A DNA stretch of 64,000 nucleotides from Cenococcum geophilum 1.58 (GCA_001692895.1 KV748267.1:124001-188000); one strand, 5' to 3'; positions 23,197-35,228 are shown, counted from the stretch's first letter. The notes: a model not told the origin generated them from the sequence alone. Translations and numbers: made by a program.

Positions 23197-23569
23197 AATC
23201 TCTAAACTTCTATAAACTCCTCGACCAATTAAATACCTATATTTATTAATACTCTAAACTAGTATACCCGTAATAGCTTCCTTAGGTTAAATTTACCTAA
23301 TCCTTAAACTCTTATAAACTCCTATAAACTCCTAGGCCTACGTTTCTGTTTAACTAGGCTAACTAATCCGTATAAACTTATGCACAAACCTATATACAAC
23401 CTCTTATATAACCTTTAGCATAACCTTTAGCACGACCTTTTATATAAACTTTTACACAAACTTTTATATATAAGGCAACAACAGAACCCGGCAACTATAT
23501 TTAACCACTATCTACTTATACTACCTACTAGGCAACTCTAGGGCTTCTATAACGCCTTATAGTTAGGCC

Positions 23570-23740
23570 TATACTAGATAGTACTATTATTTAAAATTAC
23601 CCCTTAAATTAATACAGCTGGATTAAAGCTTATCTATAAAGGATGCCTTATAGTTTAGCCTATACTAAACAGTATTATTATTTAGGTTTTACCCCTTAGA
23701 TTAACGTAGCTAGATTAAAGCTTACCTATAAAGAATATAC
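23570..23740. repeat. tandem duplication inside unit B
   Basis: Counterpart of the 14897-15075 duplication in unit A, with the same TTACCCCTTA.ATTAA order. Confidence 0.65.
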
Positions 23741-24489
23741 TATAAAAGCCGCCACTTTAGCGTACTGGAGTGCCAGAAAGCACCATTAACCCTCCCCTCC
23801 CCCTTATACCGTAATGCTACTACTACTAGGACCTAGTAGTAGACCACTAGACGGCTTATACGCCACTAAAGACCTTAGCCTAAAAGGTAGGGGTAAAGGA
23901 TCCTTAGGGTCCTTACGCTTATACTTTAAAAGGCTATACCTACTAGAACAGGCCGCCACTTAGTAATAAGCGCAGGTATCCCTAGGCCTACTTACCTACT
24001 ATATACCCTTTTTAGAGTATACCCAATACTCCTAACCTAAGGCTTAGTAGGTAGTGCATTACTTATTACCCACTAACTCTACCCCTAACTCCGTCTCTAT
24101 TATCCAGCTAATATAGCCCCAGTCTTTCCGCTTATTTAGCCTTATAACCACCAACCCCACCACTAACTATAACCACTATTTGCCTTAGGCGGTAGGGGTA
24201 TATACAGCAGTTACCTTGCCGTAGGGGGCCTAAGCCTATAGTAGGCGGATAGGGTTAGCGCACTAGGCAAGGGCAAACCTAGTGGTAGTAAGGGCTAGTA
24301 GCAGGAGGGCTGGTAATAAGGGGAGGGCTAAAATAGGAGTAAGGGCTAGGGCGGGAGTAGGAGTAGGATCTGGAGCTAAAGCTAGGGCCGGTAATAGTAA
24401 TAGTAGTAGTAGTCTATAAATATATATAAGCTAAGTATATACTATATAGCTATTAATACTTACGGCTCCTCTTCTAACTCCTACCTACT

Positions 24490-24640
24490 AAACTATTTAT
24501 CCTCATCGTCGTTGTCGTTATTATTATTGTTAGTGGCTAGCGGTAGCGGCGGCAGCGCTAGCGGCGGTGCTGCTGTTACTATTACTACTACTATTACTAC
24601 TACTGCTGCTGCTATTGCTGCTGCTACTACTGTAGGAAGG
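24490..24640. repeat. trinucleotide-rich tract of unit B
   Basis: GTC/GTT, TTA, GCGG and ACT/GCT triplets matching 15800-15940, with different copy numbers. Confidence 0.7.
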
Positions 24641-25109
24641 GGAAGGTAAGGGCAAGGGTGAGGGCGAGGGCGCCTATTAAAACCAGTTAGTTATATCTTA
24701 TAGTTAATAGTTAGAGTTCTAATACTAACTATATTTTAGCCTAAATTCTACTAAACTAAAGCTAGCAATAATAAAGGAGGGCCGCAGCCCGTAGTATTCT
24801 CTCCTTATTAAAGAGGATATTAGGGGGGTACGTACGCACCTAGAGAGTAAAAGGAGACATTTTAAAAGCTTTTTATTAAAAGCTTTAATAGGAGACGGTT
24901 AATAGGTATAAGTATAAAAAATAATTTTAAGGTAGTTAAGATATTATTAAACAAAATTTTAATTTTAATTTATATTTACTTTAATATTCTTAATCTTCTA
25001 AACTATTATAAACTCCTAGGCCAATTAAAATAACGTACTATCTCCTATAAACTCCTAAGCCAATTAAATATATTCTATATAATAATACAAAAGTTCTTTA
25101 AACCCTTTA

Positions 25110-26923
25110 GAGTCGCTTACCTTATACACCCTCTCTTTAAAATAGGTATAAAGGTTCGTATTATATTAGTATTTAAATCTCTCTCTACTAATAGCAATCG
25201 ACGTATTAATAGGGTAGTAGGCTCTATACTTTTACGTCTCTACCTTTATTTTTTTAAACTAGGAGTAGCGCTTTTTTATATATCTAATATATTAATAACT
25301 AGCTACTAGATATTTAACCAGCTACTATTAGGGCTATACCTAGTAATATTTGCTCCTAAAGTATAAGATTATTTAAGCTGTCTTATAGCATACTAAATAC
25401 CTTCTAGTATACCATTAAGTGGGATAAGTAAAGTTAATAATAGTAATACTAGTATACTAATAACTCCGTTAGCCCATTCTTCTAATTATAAGGTTAACAA
25501 TAGTGTACTAACTCTCGCTATATCTAACGATATACGCTTATTTACTCTGGCTGTCTTAATTATATATAACTATATAACCCTAAACACCTCTTATCTTGCA
25601 ACCTATGTGGTAAAAGTGCTATCCCTTTTATAAATAATTGCGGCGTAATTTTATATACTAGTATAAGATTCCTAACTATGCTAGCCTTATAGCTCCTATA
25701 GCTACTATTATTACTTTCTTATATATCTTATATCCTTTATCTTAGTATATAAATTATTAACCTTCTTAATAAAGTACTAAAGTTACTCTACTAATAGTTA
25801 CCTAGATTCCTCTTTATAAGGCTATATCTAAAGTAAAGAAGCTTTAGCATAGAGGTAATTAAAGATTAGCGTGTCCTAAAAGTCTGGTCCTAGTTTATAT
25901 ATATATACAAGCTACTAGCAGTATATTATATCTATATACATAGATAGCGGTATAGGGATACGCCTATATATATTGCTATATAATACTTCTACCCGCGTAG
26001 TTACCTATTTATTAATAAAAGTTAGGGTAAAGTAAGCTCGCGTACTATTTCTTAGCTAAGTAATTAGTTATAGAATATCCGGAGCCTAAATAAGAGTTAG
26101 AAGCAGTGCCGGATTATAAGAACTATAATATTAATCTGGCGGTACGCGGGTAACCTAAACTTATAGTAGTAACTTACCCTCCCTAAGGTAAGTTAAAAAG
26201 GCCTTTTAATAGTATATACTATTAATTATTTCTATCTATATAGCTAATAGCCTAGCATAATAAGATATCTCTACCTTATTCTAAAATCTAATTATTATAG
26301 CTTTATTAATAGGAGTAGGAGTTTAGCTTAAAGCTAATATCTAAGAGGAAATACTTTCTATATTACTTACGTTACTAGGTATATAGCTGTTAGCTAGTTA
26401 ACTACGTGCTATTACTTAATTAGCTAGTAGTTAGTTTTAATATAGCCTATAAGTAGTCTTCTAAGATATATCTAGTTATAAGTATAGCTATTTAATTTCT
26501 AGTCTATTAATACCTTCTATGTTAAAGGCCTAATACGGCAAAAATATATAACCGTAGCCCCGTCTACCATAACTAAGACACCACTATTAATCTTTAAGAC
26601 TCTTTATAATTAGAAACTTCTAAAGCACTACTAGTTTAATATCCGGGATATTAACACCTATACTAAGAGAGGTTATTACCACTATAATCCTTATAGACAA
26701 TAAGAATTTCTTAAACTCTTTATATTAAGTAGTATAATTATACTCTTAAATATATATAGTATATACCTAGACTATATTAGTAACATAACGGGCTTTACTA
26801 TTAGCATTAGTAGTATACTATTTATTAGGTATAAAGGTTAAAGTCTTTATAAGAAGTGCTCTTTAGAAGTATACCGCTGCTTTCTAGACGGACCAACAAC
26901 TATCTATAAAGATAATTATCTTT
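25110..26923 (-). pseudogene. RecQ-type helicase of unit B, C-terminal part
   Basis: Matches 16450-18300 of unit A: the second RecA-like domain (VATTSLSIGVNI region about 26640-26720) and the C-terminal extension to the AYYPINMLIA-like end near 25180. It ends at 26923, where the LTR retrotransposon inserted with target AGTAT, and resumes at 33126. It is RIP-degraded like copy A but with its own pattern of stops, and motif VI differs by a 15-bp in-frame gap. Confidence 0.82.
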
Positions 26924-26928
26924 AGTAT

Positions 26929-27205
26929 TATAGGAGGGTACGACCTCTCTAAGATAGGAAAGTCTTAGTGCTATCTGTCAGTCGGTCGGTCAGTCTATCG
27001 GTTAGTTATAATTAGTCAGAGTTAAGCAGTAAGAAGAAAAAGAAAAGAGTGTATTAAAGGAAAATTGTGTGTCTATTAGTGTTGCCTAAGTTATTAAAGA
27101 CTCTAAGGGCTTTAGACCGACCTATATAACTATAGAAGGCCTAGGCTCTCCCAAAGCTACGCCCAATCTAGATATTAAATCTAGGGGGCCAAATTACACC
27201 ATTAT
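26929..27205 (-). repeat. LTR, left copy
   Basis: Starts TATAGGAGGGTACGACCTC, where the TA probably replaces TG. It contains a CGGTCGGTCAGTCTATCGGT short repeat and is about 90% identical to 32849-33125, differing mostly by transitions. Confidence 0.88.
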
Positions 27206-29899
27206 ATACCTCCCCTACCTAAGTTATTGTCCTCTAACGACTTCTAAAACTCTAAAACTCCTTATCGTTAAAATAAAGGCGCGGTAGGTAATTGTATACG
27301 TTCCTTGCCCTTACTATAAACCTAAGATAATAAATAAGAAGACTCCGTTCTAGTTAAACAAGACCATTTTTATCCGCCTGGCTAAGCAGTACAAGATATA
27401 CTAGACTAGCGGCTCTTAGATAATATAGCTTTTTCGCGTTCTTTTACTTGCTTAGTTCTGTCCTATAATTCTTTAGGCAACTCTATATAACTCTATCCTT
27501 CTATAATAATTAGGGGTACTCTACTTAGATCTACCGTAATAGTTAAAGGGTTAATTCCATTATTAACGCAGTAGAAGTATAAGCGGCTGTTAAAGCGCTG
27601 TATTTTAGTTATACGTATAAGCTAAAACGTATTCTTATAGTTCTTAACGGCCTTTAGACAATAGGAATGCATCTATTTTATAACTTCGTTCCCGTTACTA
27701 GTAAGAAGAAAATTATAATCTTAGATTACTGCTAAAGAATCCCATTATTATTTACTAAGAAGGGCGTTAGATAGAGCGCTGGCAGCTATAAGCTTAACTG
27801 CTATAGGGAAGCGATATAGAATTGCGCCGTAGAGATTAGCATATCTAGATAGCGTATAGGGCGGCGCTCTTAAGTCTTAGTATATATCTACTAACTCTAA
27901 CTAAGTACCTCCTTTAGTAACTTTAAGGTTATTATAATCGTCCTAAATACTAATAAACTATAGTGGTATTATTTGCTGGGTTCTAGTTAAAGGTCCTTTT
28001 GCTCTATAAGGAAGGTAAGGCATAGTTATATGCATATCTCCTTTCTTATATGGCTAAGCTACCTAGTCGGTTGTATACTTTTCTATATCTTTAGTAGTCT
28101 AGTCTTAGTTAAAGATCTTATAAATAAATCTATCGCCCTTAGTTAATTCTTACGCCTTAAGATCCTCTTACTATAATTTTAGGTGGTAATATATGCCGGG
28201 TAAGATAGTTATACAGTTATCCTTAGTCTTATTATTTAGAGAAATGCTCCTTTAAATTATATTAGTACTATATTTACTTTTAAGGAGCGAGGGAATATTA
28301 ACGTTAATATAGCGGAAAGCTGTAGAGTCTCCTTTAACCGCGAATTTTATATAATATGGGTAGGAAATAAGTCGCTACTAGCTGTTAGGTTTAAGAGCGT
28401 AATAGAGATAATAATACTAAGGGTTTTATTTTATTAGCTATTAGTAGAGACCGTAAACTATTATTCTTAACTAGCTATAATTTGGCCGCCTATTAATTAA
28501 ACGCTAATAGTGGCGGTATATACGTATTTCCTTATTAATTATTACTAAGATACTAGAATCCTACTATTATCTAAACACGTTTAAAATTATAGATCCTTCT
28601 TGCTGCTATACTTTTTAGTCTTTTAGTAACATTATCTAATTAAATAAAGCCTCTCTGTTATATAAAAACCTTAGCGCTAAGTTATAAATAAACTTATATA
28701 GTCCTAAGGAGTTAGACGGAACTAGAGGTTTATAAGCCTTTTTAAACTAAGAGTATATAGTGGGATCGGTCTTTATAGTACTAAGTTAGTTATAAGTATA
28801 ATATATTAAACGAAGTCTATAATATAGTACGGTATAATTTAGACCCTTTATTACTAAACCTATACGTCCTTTTATAGCTTGTGTATATATCTAATAGACC
28901 TTATATATCTCTAGATTAAAACTAGCTACCTTATACTAACTACGCAAGAGCTTTATAACCTTATTTAGTTTGATTTTAGTAGTTTAGTTTAGGGACGCCT
29001 TAAGATAAGTGGGTATATTATCCTTATAGTTATATCCTCGTTTTACGCGTAGTATTGCTATAGTATCTACGGCCTCCTTAATATACTCCTTATTATCTCC
29101 TAGCTTAATAACGTTCTTATTAAACATTAATTTTACTCCTAGCCCTCCTACTTCTAGGTAAGTAATTATTAGCCCTCTTTTTAGATTCCTTTTTAATAAA
29201 GATACTGGTAGTTATGGGGGCGAGCTAACTAGCGTTTTAGCTATAAGAATGCTCTCGTTTATAGATAATAAAGGTAAGTTAACTAATATAGGTGATCCTT
29301 ATTAGGATGGACTTGGTATAATACTAACGCCTCCTCCTTAAATAGGTGTTAATGGCTAAAAGGCTAAGGGATTTATTATGTTAGAAGTATACCGTAAATA
29401 TATTTATAGTATAAGAGCTAAGCTCTCTTCTAGTACTCTAGTAGCTTTCTATTTATATTATAAATAGATCCGTTATCTTTAATATTTAATATATAAGGGA
29501 CTTAGCTTTTGCTTTAAATACTAGCTTCTAATTTTTCCTTAAGTATTTCTTTAGGACTTCCTTTAATGTTTTACTATTAAGCTCTCTCTATCTAATGTTA
29601 TGCTTCTCTCCCTACTAATAGCTCTATTTAGCGGATATCCAAAATAGTATATATCCGTATTAGAGCCGCACCTCATTTCCCTCCTCTTTATTCTTAATAT
29701 CCTTTTTATCCTAATACGCTAGGTTATAAGTAACCCCAAATATAATCCTAGCAGTTGCACTAGCTATATATTTCCTAAACTATTTTCTATACTAATACCT
29801 TTATCTAGTTTAAAGAATATTATATCCTTATAGGATATTAAGAACCTTATTTTAACTCTACTATTTTCTAATTAAATAATATAAGATACCTAACCTATT
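27206..29899. other. unresolved interior of the LTR element
   Basis: Expected to hold RT, RNase H and integrase if autonomous. No FxD, YxDD, or HHCC/DDE motif could be identified on either strand. Minus-strand frames are helical and lysine-rich, for example EYIKEAVDTIAILRVKRGYN near 29080. At 2.7 kb it is short for a full pol. Confidence 0.35.
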
Positions 29900-32400
29900 G
29901 CGGTTCATTTTGTTACTAGTTTAGCCCTTACTAACTATAGCTTACTAAGTATCACCTTATATGACATTTCCCCTATAGTAATAAACGTTGTAAATATTAA
30001 GACGTTACCTATTACTATAGGGACCGCATATACTAGCCTAATAAACTTAGACTAAGTTCCATTTATAGACGTTAAATATACGCCTTATAACTATAAAGGC
30101 AGACTTAATATTAGTAGGCCGTATTATAGGGCTACGCTTTCCTTAATAAGGTTAAGCTTAGCTCTAAAGTTAATTAAGCATTTAGCCCTTCCGTCTCCTA
30201 TCTACGCTTCTACCTTTAGGCACCACCTTTAAAACCAGATAAATCCTACTTCTCGTTTAATCTAGTCCACTTTAATAGTTATTAGGCCGGCTTAATTAGT
30301 ATAGAATGTTAGGTATACTAATAATATAGATACCTTAACGTCCTCCTACTTTTATTAGTAAGGCTCTATAAGGGGTAGTAGGAGAGGCTTAAAGAATAGC
30401 CTTATAACTTTAGGTATATATAAGGCAGTTACTAACAGTAACTTTAATAGTTTTTAATAAGATCTTGTTTATTATTACGGTTAAGCTCGGGACGTTTCCT
30501 TTTAGTATATCTATTATCCTAACTGGCTTTAGTTGTGATGCTTTAACTATCGTTATTATATCCGCCATTTACTCCGTCTATCTTAGCTATTTAGTGTAAT
30601 TAATTTCTTTACCCCTATTACTGCTTAACGGTAGTAGAGGAGCCTACTGCTAAAGCCGTAGTGTAATTTAGATATATCCTCCTAGTTATATATTTTAAAC
30701 CGTTACCAGTTATAGACTAGATGGTTTTAAAGGCTGTTTTATCACCCCTACTTCCCCTTATAGTCTCCTAAGATTATATACCCGAAGTGTAGGCTATAAC
30801 TAGGTTACGGCCCCTACCAAATCGACGTATATTAACTCCACTTAGTATATATCTTTCTAAAACTCACTAAGTTCCTCTTTACTTTTAGTATTATTACCCT
30901 TTACAAGCTCTACAGAAGCTGCCTTTAGTTAGACACCTATTACTAGCGTATTAGGATTAATATTCGCGTTCTGCCTTAGCTAGTCTTTAAAGAACTAGAT
31001 CTAGTTGTCGCTTAGTAAATATAGAATTATATTTCCTAGGCGCTTATATATTCTAGCGCATATTTAGTTATTTTTATTTATATATAGGAAACTATAATAA
31101 ACTAACTCTTAGAGCTATAGACATTAATTAATAAAATTGTAGGTATCCCCGTATCTATAATATATCTAATTTTATATCTAGTATACGCTAAAGTTCCCTA
31201 GCCCTCTATACCTTCCTAGGCCCGGCTTATATTGTTTTTATAGCGCTCCCTTATAAGGCGGCTGCGGTCTATTATTACCTAGTGCTAGTTACGGATCTAT
31301 TTATTCTTAACGCATTAATGCCCTATTTAGGAGCTATATATACTATATTAGATCTTAGCAAATCCTATCTAGGAATAGCATTAAAGATATAACGCCTGCT
31401 AATTTAACCGTCCTAAGATTAAGCTTCCAGAGTTAATTAGTAAGTTTCTCTAGTTTAGGGTCTGTTTCCTAAGTTATTTAATAGATATTTACTAACTCGC
31501 TTAGCTAAAAGACTATAGGTAGTTAAAGGGTAGTATCTCTTTAGTTTATTATAGCTAGTTACTAATTATGGAACTATCTAACTAGCTAATAAAGGCCTTA
31601 TTCCTTAGGATTTATTATTAACAACCAATCGGCGCCTTTATATAAATTAAGCCTATCTTCTATAGCTTTCCTTAGCAGGTAGAAGTTAAAAGACTCTTAC
31701 CTATTAGAGTCGGCTCCTATTTTAATTATTATATATCTTTAGTATTTAAATAGGAGTCCCCTTATAAGCCAGTACCCTTATTTATAATTTTCTAAATTGC
31801 CAGCCTTAGTAACCTTCTAGGAGATTAACGTGAACTACCTATAGTATTCGCGTATACTGCTGGGTAAATTATTCCTATACTGCAGTATATAAGCTTCTAA
31901 GAATTCTACCGTTTCGACTTATTAAAAGTAGTTACTTCCTTAGTAGTCTATCCTAAGCTTTCCTATAAGTTCTATCCAGTTACTAATAGCAAACTTAGGC
32001 AGACTTTGGATCTATATCCCTATCTAATAGTTGTAATACTCTAGAAGTCCTTAATACTTCTTACTATCTATAACACAGTACTGGATGCATAGCCGCTTAT
32101 ACTATTTGATAAATTGCGACACATTTTATCCCGTAAAGTAAGAGGTCCTAAAGGTTCCTAGAGCTAGCATAGGCTGGGCCATAATATACACCTTGTTTTA
32201 TTCTATTAGTAGTCTAGTAAGAAGTGGCGGACCTATAGTTTCTCTAGGGATAGGTAGGTAGACCTCGTAACCCTTATCCTCTATTTATTAAGGGTTATTA
32301 GTCCCTAATATTGCGGGAGTTAAGGTTAGTATTATATACCCTATTTTAGGAGAGCTTCGCGGTTTAATAGGCTACTTACTTTCCTCTCCCTTTCTAGCAC
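29900..32400 (-). pseudogene. gag-protease of the LTR retrotransposon
   Basis: Read leftward. A gag like that of fungal Gypsy elements starts near 32400, with 'VSQFIK.YKRLCIQYCVIDSKK' at about 32060-32130, then FAISNWIELIGKLR, VEFLEAYILQYRNN and KVTKAGNLENYK. Near 31000-31110 the family zinc finger survives as 'INKNN.ICARIYKRLGNIILYLLSDN.IQFF' with Cys/His losses. The protease-like end at 29930-30080 shows INGT.SKFIR-type sequence, VYAVPIVIGNVLIFTTFI and then VILSKPQLVRAKLV. In related fungal elements this gag-protease frame precedes a separate pol. Stops occur at Q/W positions throughout. Confidence 0.6.
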
Positions 32401-32848
32401 CCTTACCGTTATTGTAAAATGGGCCTAACATTCCTAACAATCCCTTTACTAGTACTGTCGCTATTATTATAAATTTAAAGGTAGCTCTAATAAATATAAG
32501 AATAATAGTATAGACTGTTGCAAATATAGTAAATAAAATATAAAAGACTTTTCTCTGCCGTTCCTGGTGTACTATAGTCCTCCCTTTTATCCTTTGTCTT
32601 ACTATGCTACGTACTCGCCTTTTTATCGCTACTTACCGACTACTATTCCCGTATAAAGAGCTCGGCAAGTGTTATTAGTTTATTCTTTATGGCGGTAGCT
32701 ATGCATAGGTCGCTAATATGCCCGTACTTCTTTGTCTTGGTCATTCTATTACAGTTCCTAATCGTTTCTATACGTCTCCTATATATAGAGCACCAGACTT
32801 CTAATCTAAAGAGCTTGCCGTTATCCCTATATGGAATGCTATAAAATA

Positions 32849-33125
32849 TATAGGGGGGTACAACCTCTCTAAGATAGGAAAGTCTTAGTGCTGTCTATTA
32901 GTCGGTTAGTTAGTCTATTAGTTAGTTACAATTAGTTAGAGTTAAGCAGTAAGAAAAGAAAGAAAAGAGTGTATTAAAGGAAAATTGTATATCTATTGGT
33001 GTCGCCTAAGTTATTAAAAACTCTAAGGGCTTTAAACCGACCTATATAACTATAGAAGGCCTAGGCTCTCCTAAAGCTACGCCTAATCTAGATATTGAAT
33101 CTAGGGGGCTAAATTATACCACCAC
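32849..33125 (-). repeat. LTR, right copy
   Basis: Starts TATAGGGGGGTACAACCTC and ends in ACCACCAC next to AGTAT. The terminal dinucleotides are blurred by RIP, so the last base is uncertain by one or two positions. Confidence 0.88.
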
Positions 33126-34440
33126 AGTATTTGCTTTAGGACTATAGTATTTAAATTTATATACGCATCTAATAGGAAGTATAATGCGTCCTATAAATCC
33201 ACTTTGCCTTTACTAAGCGGCAGTACGTAAATTAAGACATTAGGGCGATCTATAGAAGTCCTAATAACCTTAGTCTAGTATATATAGTCACCTATAGAGC
33301 GAAAACTAGCGCTGTTAAGAACTAGTTATTCTGCCTCCTTATTAAGTATAGTAGTATAACTAAACCAAACTACGTCCTAATAAAGTATTGTCCGTAGCTT
33401 ACCTAATATTATAAACGTTAGTCGGAACGATTTCTATTACTTTACTAGATAACACTTATTAATTATAATAAGCCTAATCCTAGCCTATAGTTCTAGGCTC
33501 TTTAATATATCCTAGAAAGACTTTAACAAGGCCTGCTTAAGACTAAGAAGTATATATATATATACACTATCCTTTACTTTTTTAATTAGGGCCCTATCTA
33601 GGCTCCTACTCTTAGCAGTAATAAAGTATAAATTAGAACCATTAAGCTTCCAAATATTATCTAACTATTTATTGCCAAGCTTGCTTAGTGGGATTAACTA
33701 AATAGTAATCTTACCTATTAAGATTAAAAAAGTATAAAAAAAAATAAGACTCTTTTCAAAACCTATACGTGCGATAAGAAGTATATTACTAAAACCAAAT
33801 ATTAAACGTCTTAAAGTGCATAACGTGGTTTACAAGCGAGCTGCGCACCTCAAACCCTTACCAAAAATTAGAAAAATCGCACCTTAATATCTCGACAACT
33901 ACTTAATAATAAATTCTAATAATTTAGATTTAGGCTTTTATATATACTTTAAAGCTTTTATTAAAGTTATATAGTATATAGTTTAATAGTTTTTAAGATA
34001 TTAAAATTTGGGGGCTAAAATAAGGCTANANTANTATATNNTATTATATCNTAAAAACNACTNAANTATNTACTATATAACTTTAATAGAAGCTATAAAG
34101 TATATATAAAAGCCTAAATCTAAATTATTAGAATTTATTATTAAGTAGTTGTCGAGATATTAAGGTGCGATTTTTCTAATTTTTGGTGAGGGTTTGAGGT
34201 GCGCAGCTCGCTTATATTCGCAGCTTGCTTATAAACCACGTTATCTATTTAAAATAAGGGGTTTAAAGGCGACCTCCTAGGTTTATATACTGGAGTATTT
34301 ATTTAAGACATGCTTTTAAAACAGCCATCTATATATAAAAAAAAAATCTTACGCCAAGCTTCCTTAATAATAGATAGTAATTCTTCTAGGTCTATTAAAC
34401 TAATTGCTATAATACAACTTAGTTATAGTGTTAAGCGTAG
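33126..34440 (-). pseudogene. RecQ-type helicase of unit B, N-terminal part
   Basis: Contains motif I at about 33745-33775 (ILLIARIGFEKSLIFF, closer to the family TGFGKS form than copy A), without the 17-bp expansion, and motif II at about 33430-33465. A MITE at 33823-34241 interrupts the sequence upstream of motif I. Similarity to A ends at about 34447. Confidence 0.82.
33823..34241. mobile_element. palindromic MITE with TA target duplication
   Basis: Near-perfect inverted repeat of about 200 bp per arm, starting ACGTGGTTTACAAGCGAGC and ending with its complement. It is flanked by TA (33821-33822, 34242-34243). Unit A has the empty site GTGCTTATCT. It is a foldback or Tc1/mariner-type MITE. 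Ten ambiguous bases (N) cluster at 34029-34070, exactly at the hairpin centre. No coding sequence is present. Confidence 0.82.
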
Positions 34441-34500
34441 ATAAACCTCCGCCGGGCTTATAGCTTAGCAAGGTTACGGAAAAACTCGGCGAGGTTATAA

Positions 34501-34555
34501 AGTTTAATAGGGTTAGAACCTTTTTGACTATGCTTAGCTTCTAACCCTACTAAGT
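34501..34555. repeat. hairpin at the end of unit B
   Basis: TTAATAGGGTTAGAA is followed by a short loop region and TTCTAACCCTACTAA, an imperfect inverted repeat. It lies about 50 bases beyond the unit B breakpoint and its arms contain TAGGGTTA/TAACCCTA, a telomere-like sequence. Confidence 0.5.
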
Positions 34556-34815
34556 TTCTGTATATGCAGCGCATATATAAAATAATTTTTAATTTTTAAT
34601 AAAAATTTACAGTGCTTAATAATTTACGGTATTTAATAAATCGTGAATATTAAATAACGCGTAGCTTGTATATGCGGGGCATATACATCCTACTAGTAAC
34701 TGTATAAAGTAAGCGAGCTAAGTTATTAAAACATGGACCGTGTATACGCGTCGCATATCTATAATAATAGCGGTCACACTAGAACTTCTCTATAATACCG
34801 CAGTATACGCCACAA

Positions 34816-34864
34816 GTATGTACTATATAGCCTATATATAAGCGCTGCATATGCTAACATCTAG
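34816..34864 (+). other. intron-like unit
   Basis: 49 bp. GTATGT donor, GCATATGCTAAC core with branch CTAAC at 34854-34858, TAG acceptor. Confidence 0.45.
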
Positions 34865-35000
34865 CTAGGGCAATATTAATATCTTAATTTTACTTTAGTA
34901 TACGCTTAGCCTATGCTTACTATAAGCCTTATAATCGCAGACTTTGATAATCCGTAGGTGGCCGGTGCCACTAACCCCAGCGCCTTTAGGTACCACTATA

Positions 35001-35056
35001 GTAAGCATATGCTTTATATATGCCCAAAAGAAGCATATATTAATAGAAGTATATAG
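35001..35056 (+). other. intron-like unit
   Basis: 56 bp. GTAAGC donor, GCATATGC repeated in the body, ATATAG acceptor (an alternative acceptor lies at 35046). Branch site not clear. Confidence 0.35.
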
Positions 35057-35065
35057 GCCCGATTT

Positions 35066-35082
35066 CTAACCCTAACCCTAAC
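35066..35082 (-). repeat. short interstitial telomere-like repeat
   Basis: CTAACCCTAACCCTAAC, nearly three copies of the fungal telomere hexamer complement (CCCTAA). Related single CTAACCC words occur near 34540, 35310 and 35610. Confidence 0.6.
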
Positions 35083-35178
35083 TAGGTAACACTAGGTTAG
35101 TTATAAAGAACACGCATATAAAGTATATGCTTATAGTAAACAAAGCACGCGCCGCCGCCGCAGTAGTAGGTAGAAGGC

Positions 35179-35228
35179 GTATGTAAATCTAGAGCTGTAT
35201 ACCTATAGCATATGCTAACCTTATATAG
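35179..35228 (+). other. intron-like unit
   Basis: 50 bp. GTATGT donor, the same 12-base GCATATGCTAAC core as the unit at 34816, branch CTAAC 35215-35219, ATATAG acceptor. Confidence 0.5.

Larger units (their letters stand above)
14593..23271. repeat. long repeat unit A with RecQ helicase and DUF6589 gene
   Basis: Starts AATAGCTTCCTTAGGTTAAA, and the same start recurs at 23272, so A and B are direct tandem copies with an apparent 8.7-kb period. A carries triplet-rich sequence, a minus-strand RecQ-type helicase relic, a spacer (19290-20080) and a plus-strand DUF6589 relic. Many short CTCCTATAAACTCCTAGGCC motifs are scattered through the non-coding parts. It directly follows the truncated Gypsy. 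Helicase-bearing tandem units of this kind are known at fungal chromosome ends (telomere-linked helicases); that this is such a unit is inference. Confidence 0.8.
26929..33125 (-). mobile_element. LTR retrotransposon inserted in the unit B helicase
   Basis: Two 277-bp LTRs (26929-27205 and 32849-33125) are flanked by AGTAT (26924-26928 and 33126-33130), the sequence also seen at the empty site in unit A. The interior is 5.6 kb. On the minus strand, next to the right LTR, is a Gypsy-like gag, then a CCHC-type finger and a retropepsin-like region. No RT or integrase motifs could be found in the left half. It may be a gag-protease-only, non-autonomous type, or pol may be too RIP-damaged to read. 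Confidence 0.82.
23272..34447. repeat. long repeat unit B, interrupted and truncated
   Basis: Collinear with unit A from its first base through the helicase, once the LTR element (26929-33125) and MITE (33823-34241) are removed. It breaks off at about 34447, inside what in A is the helicase upstream region, so its DUF6589 half is missing. A-B differences are mostly transitions on both copies, meaning RIP hit both after duplication. A 15-bp in-frame difference lies near helicase motif VI (about 26550). Confidence 0.85.
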
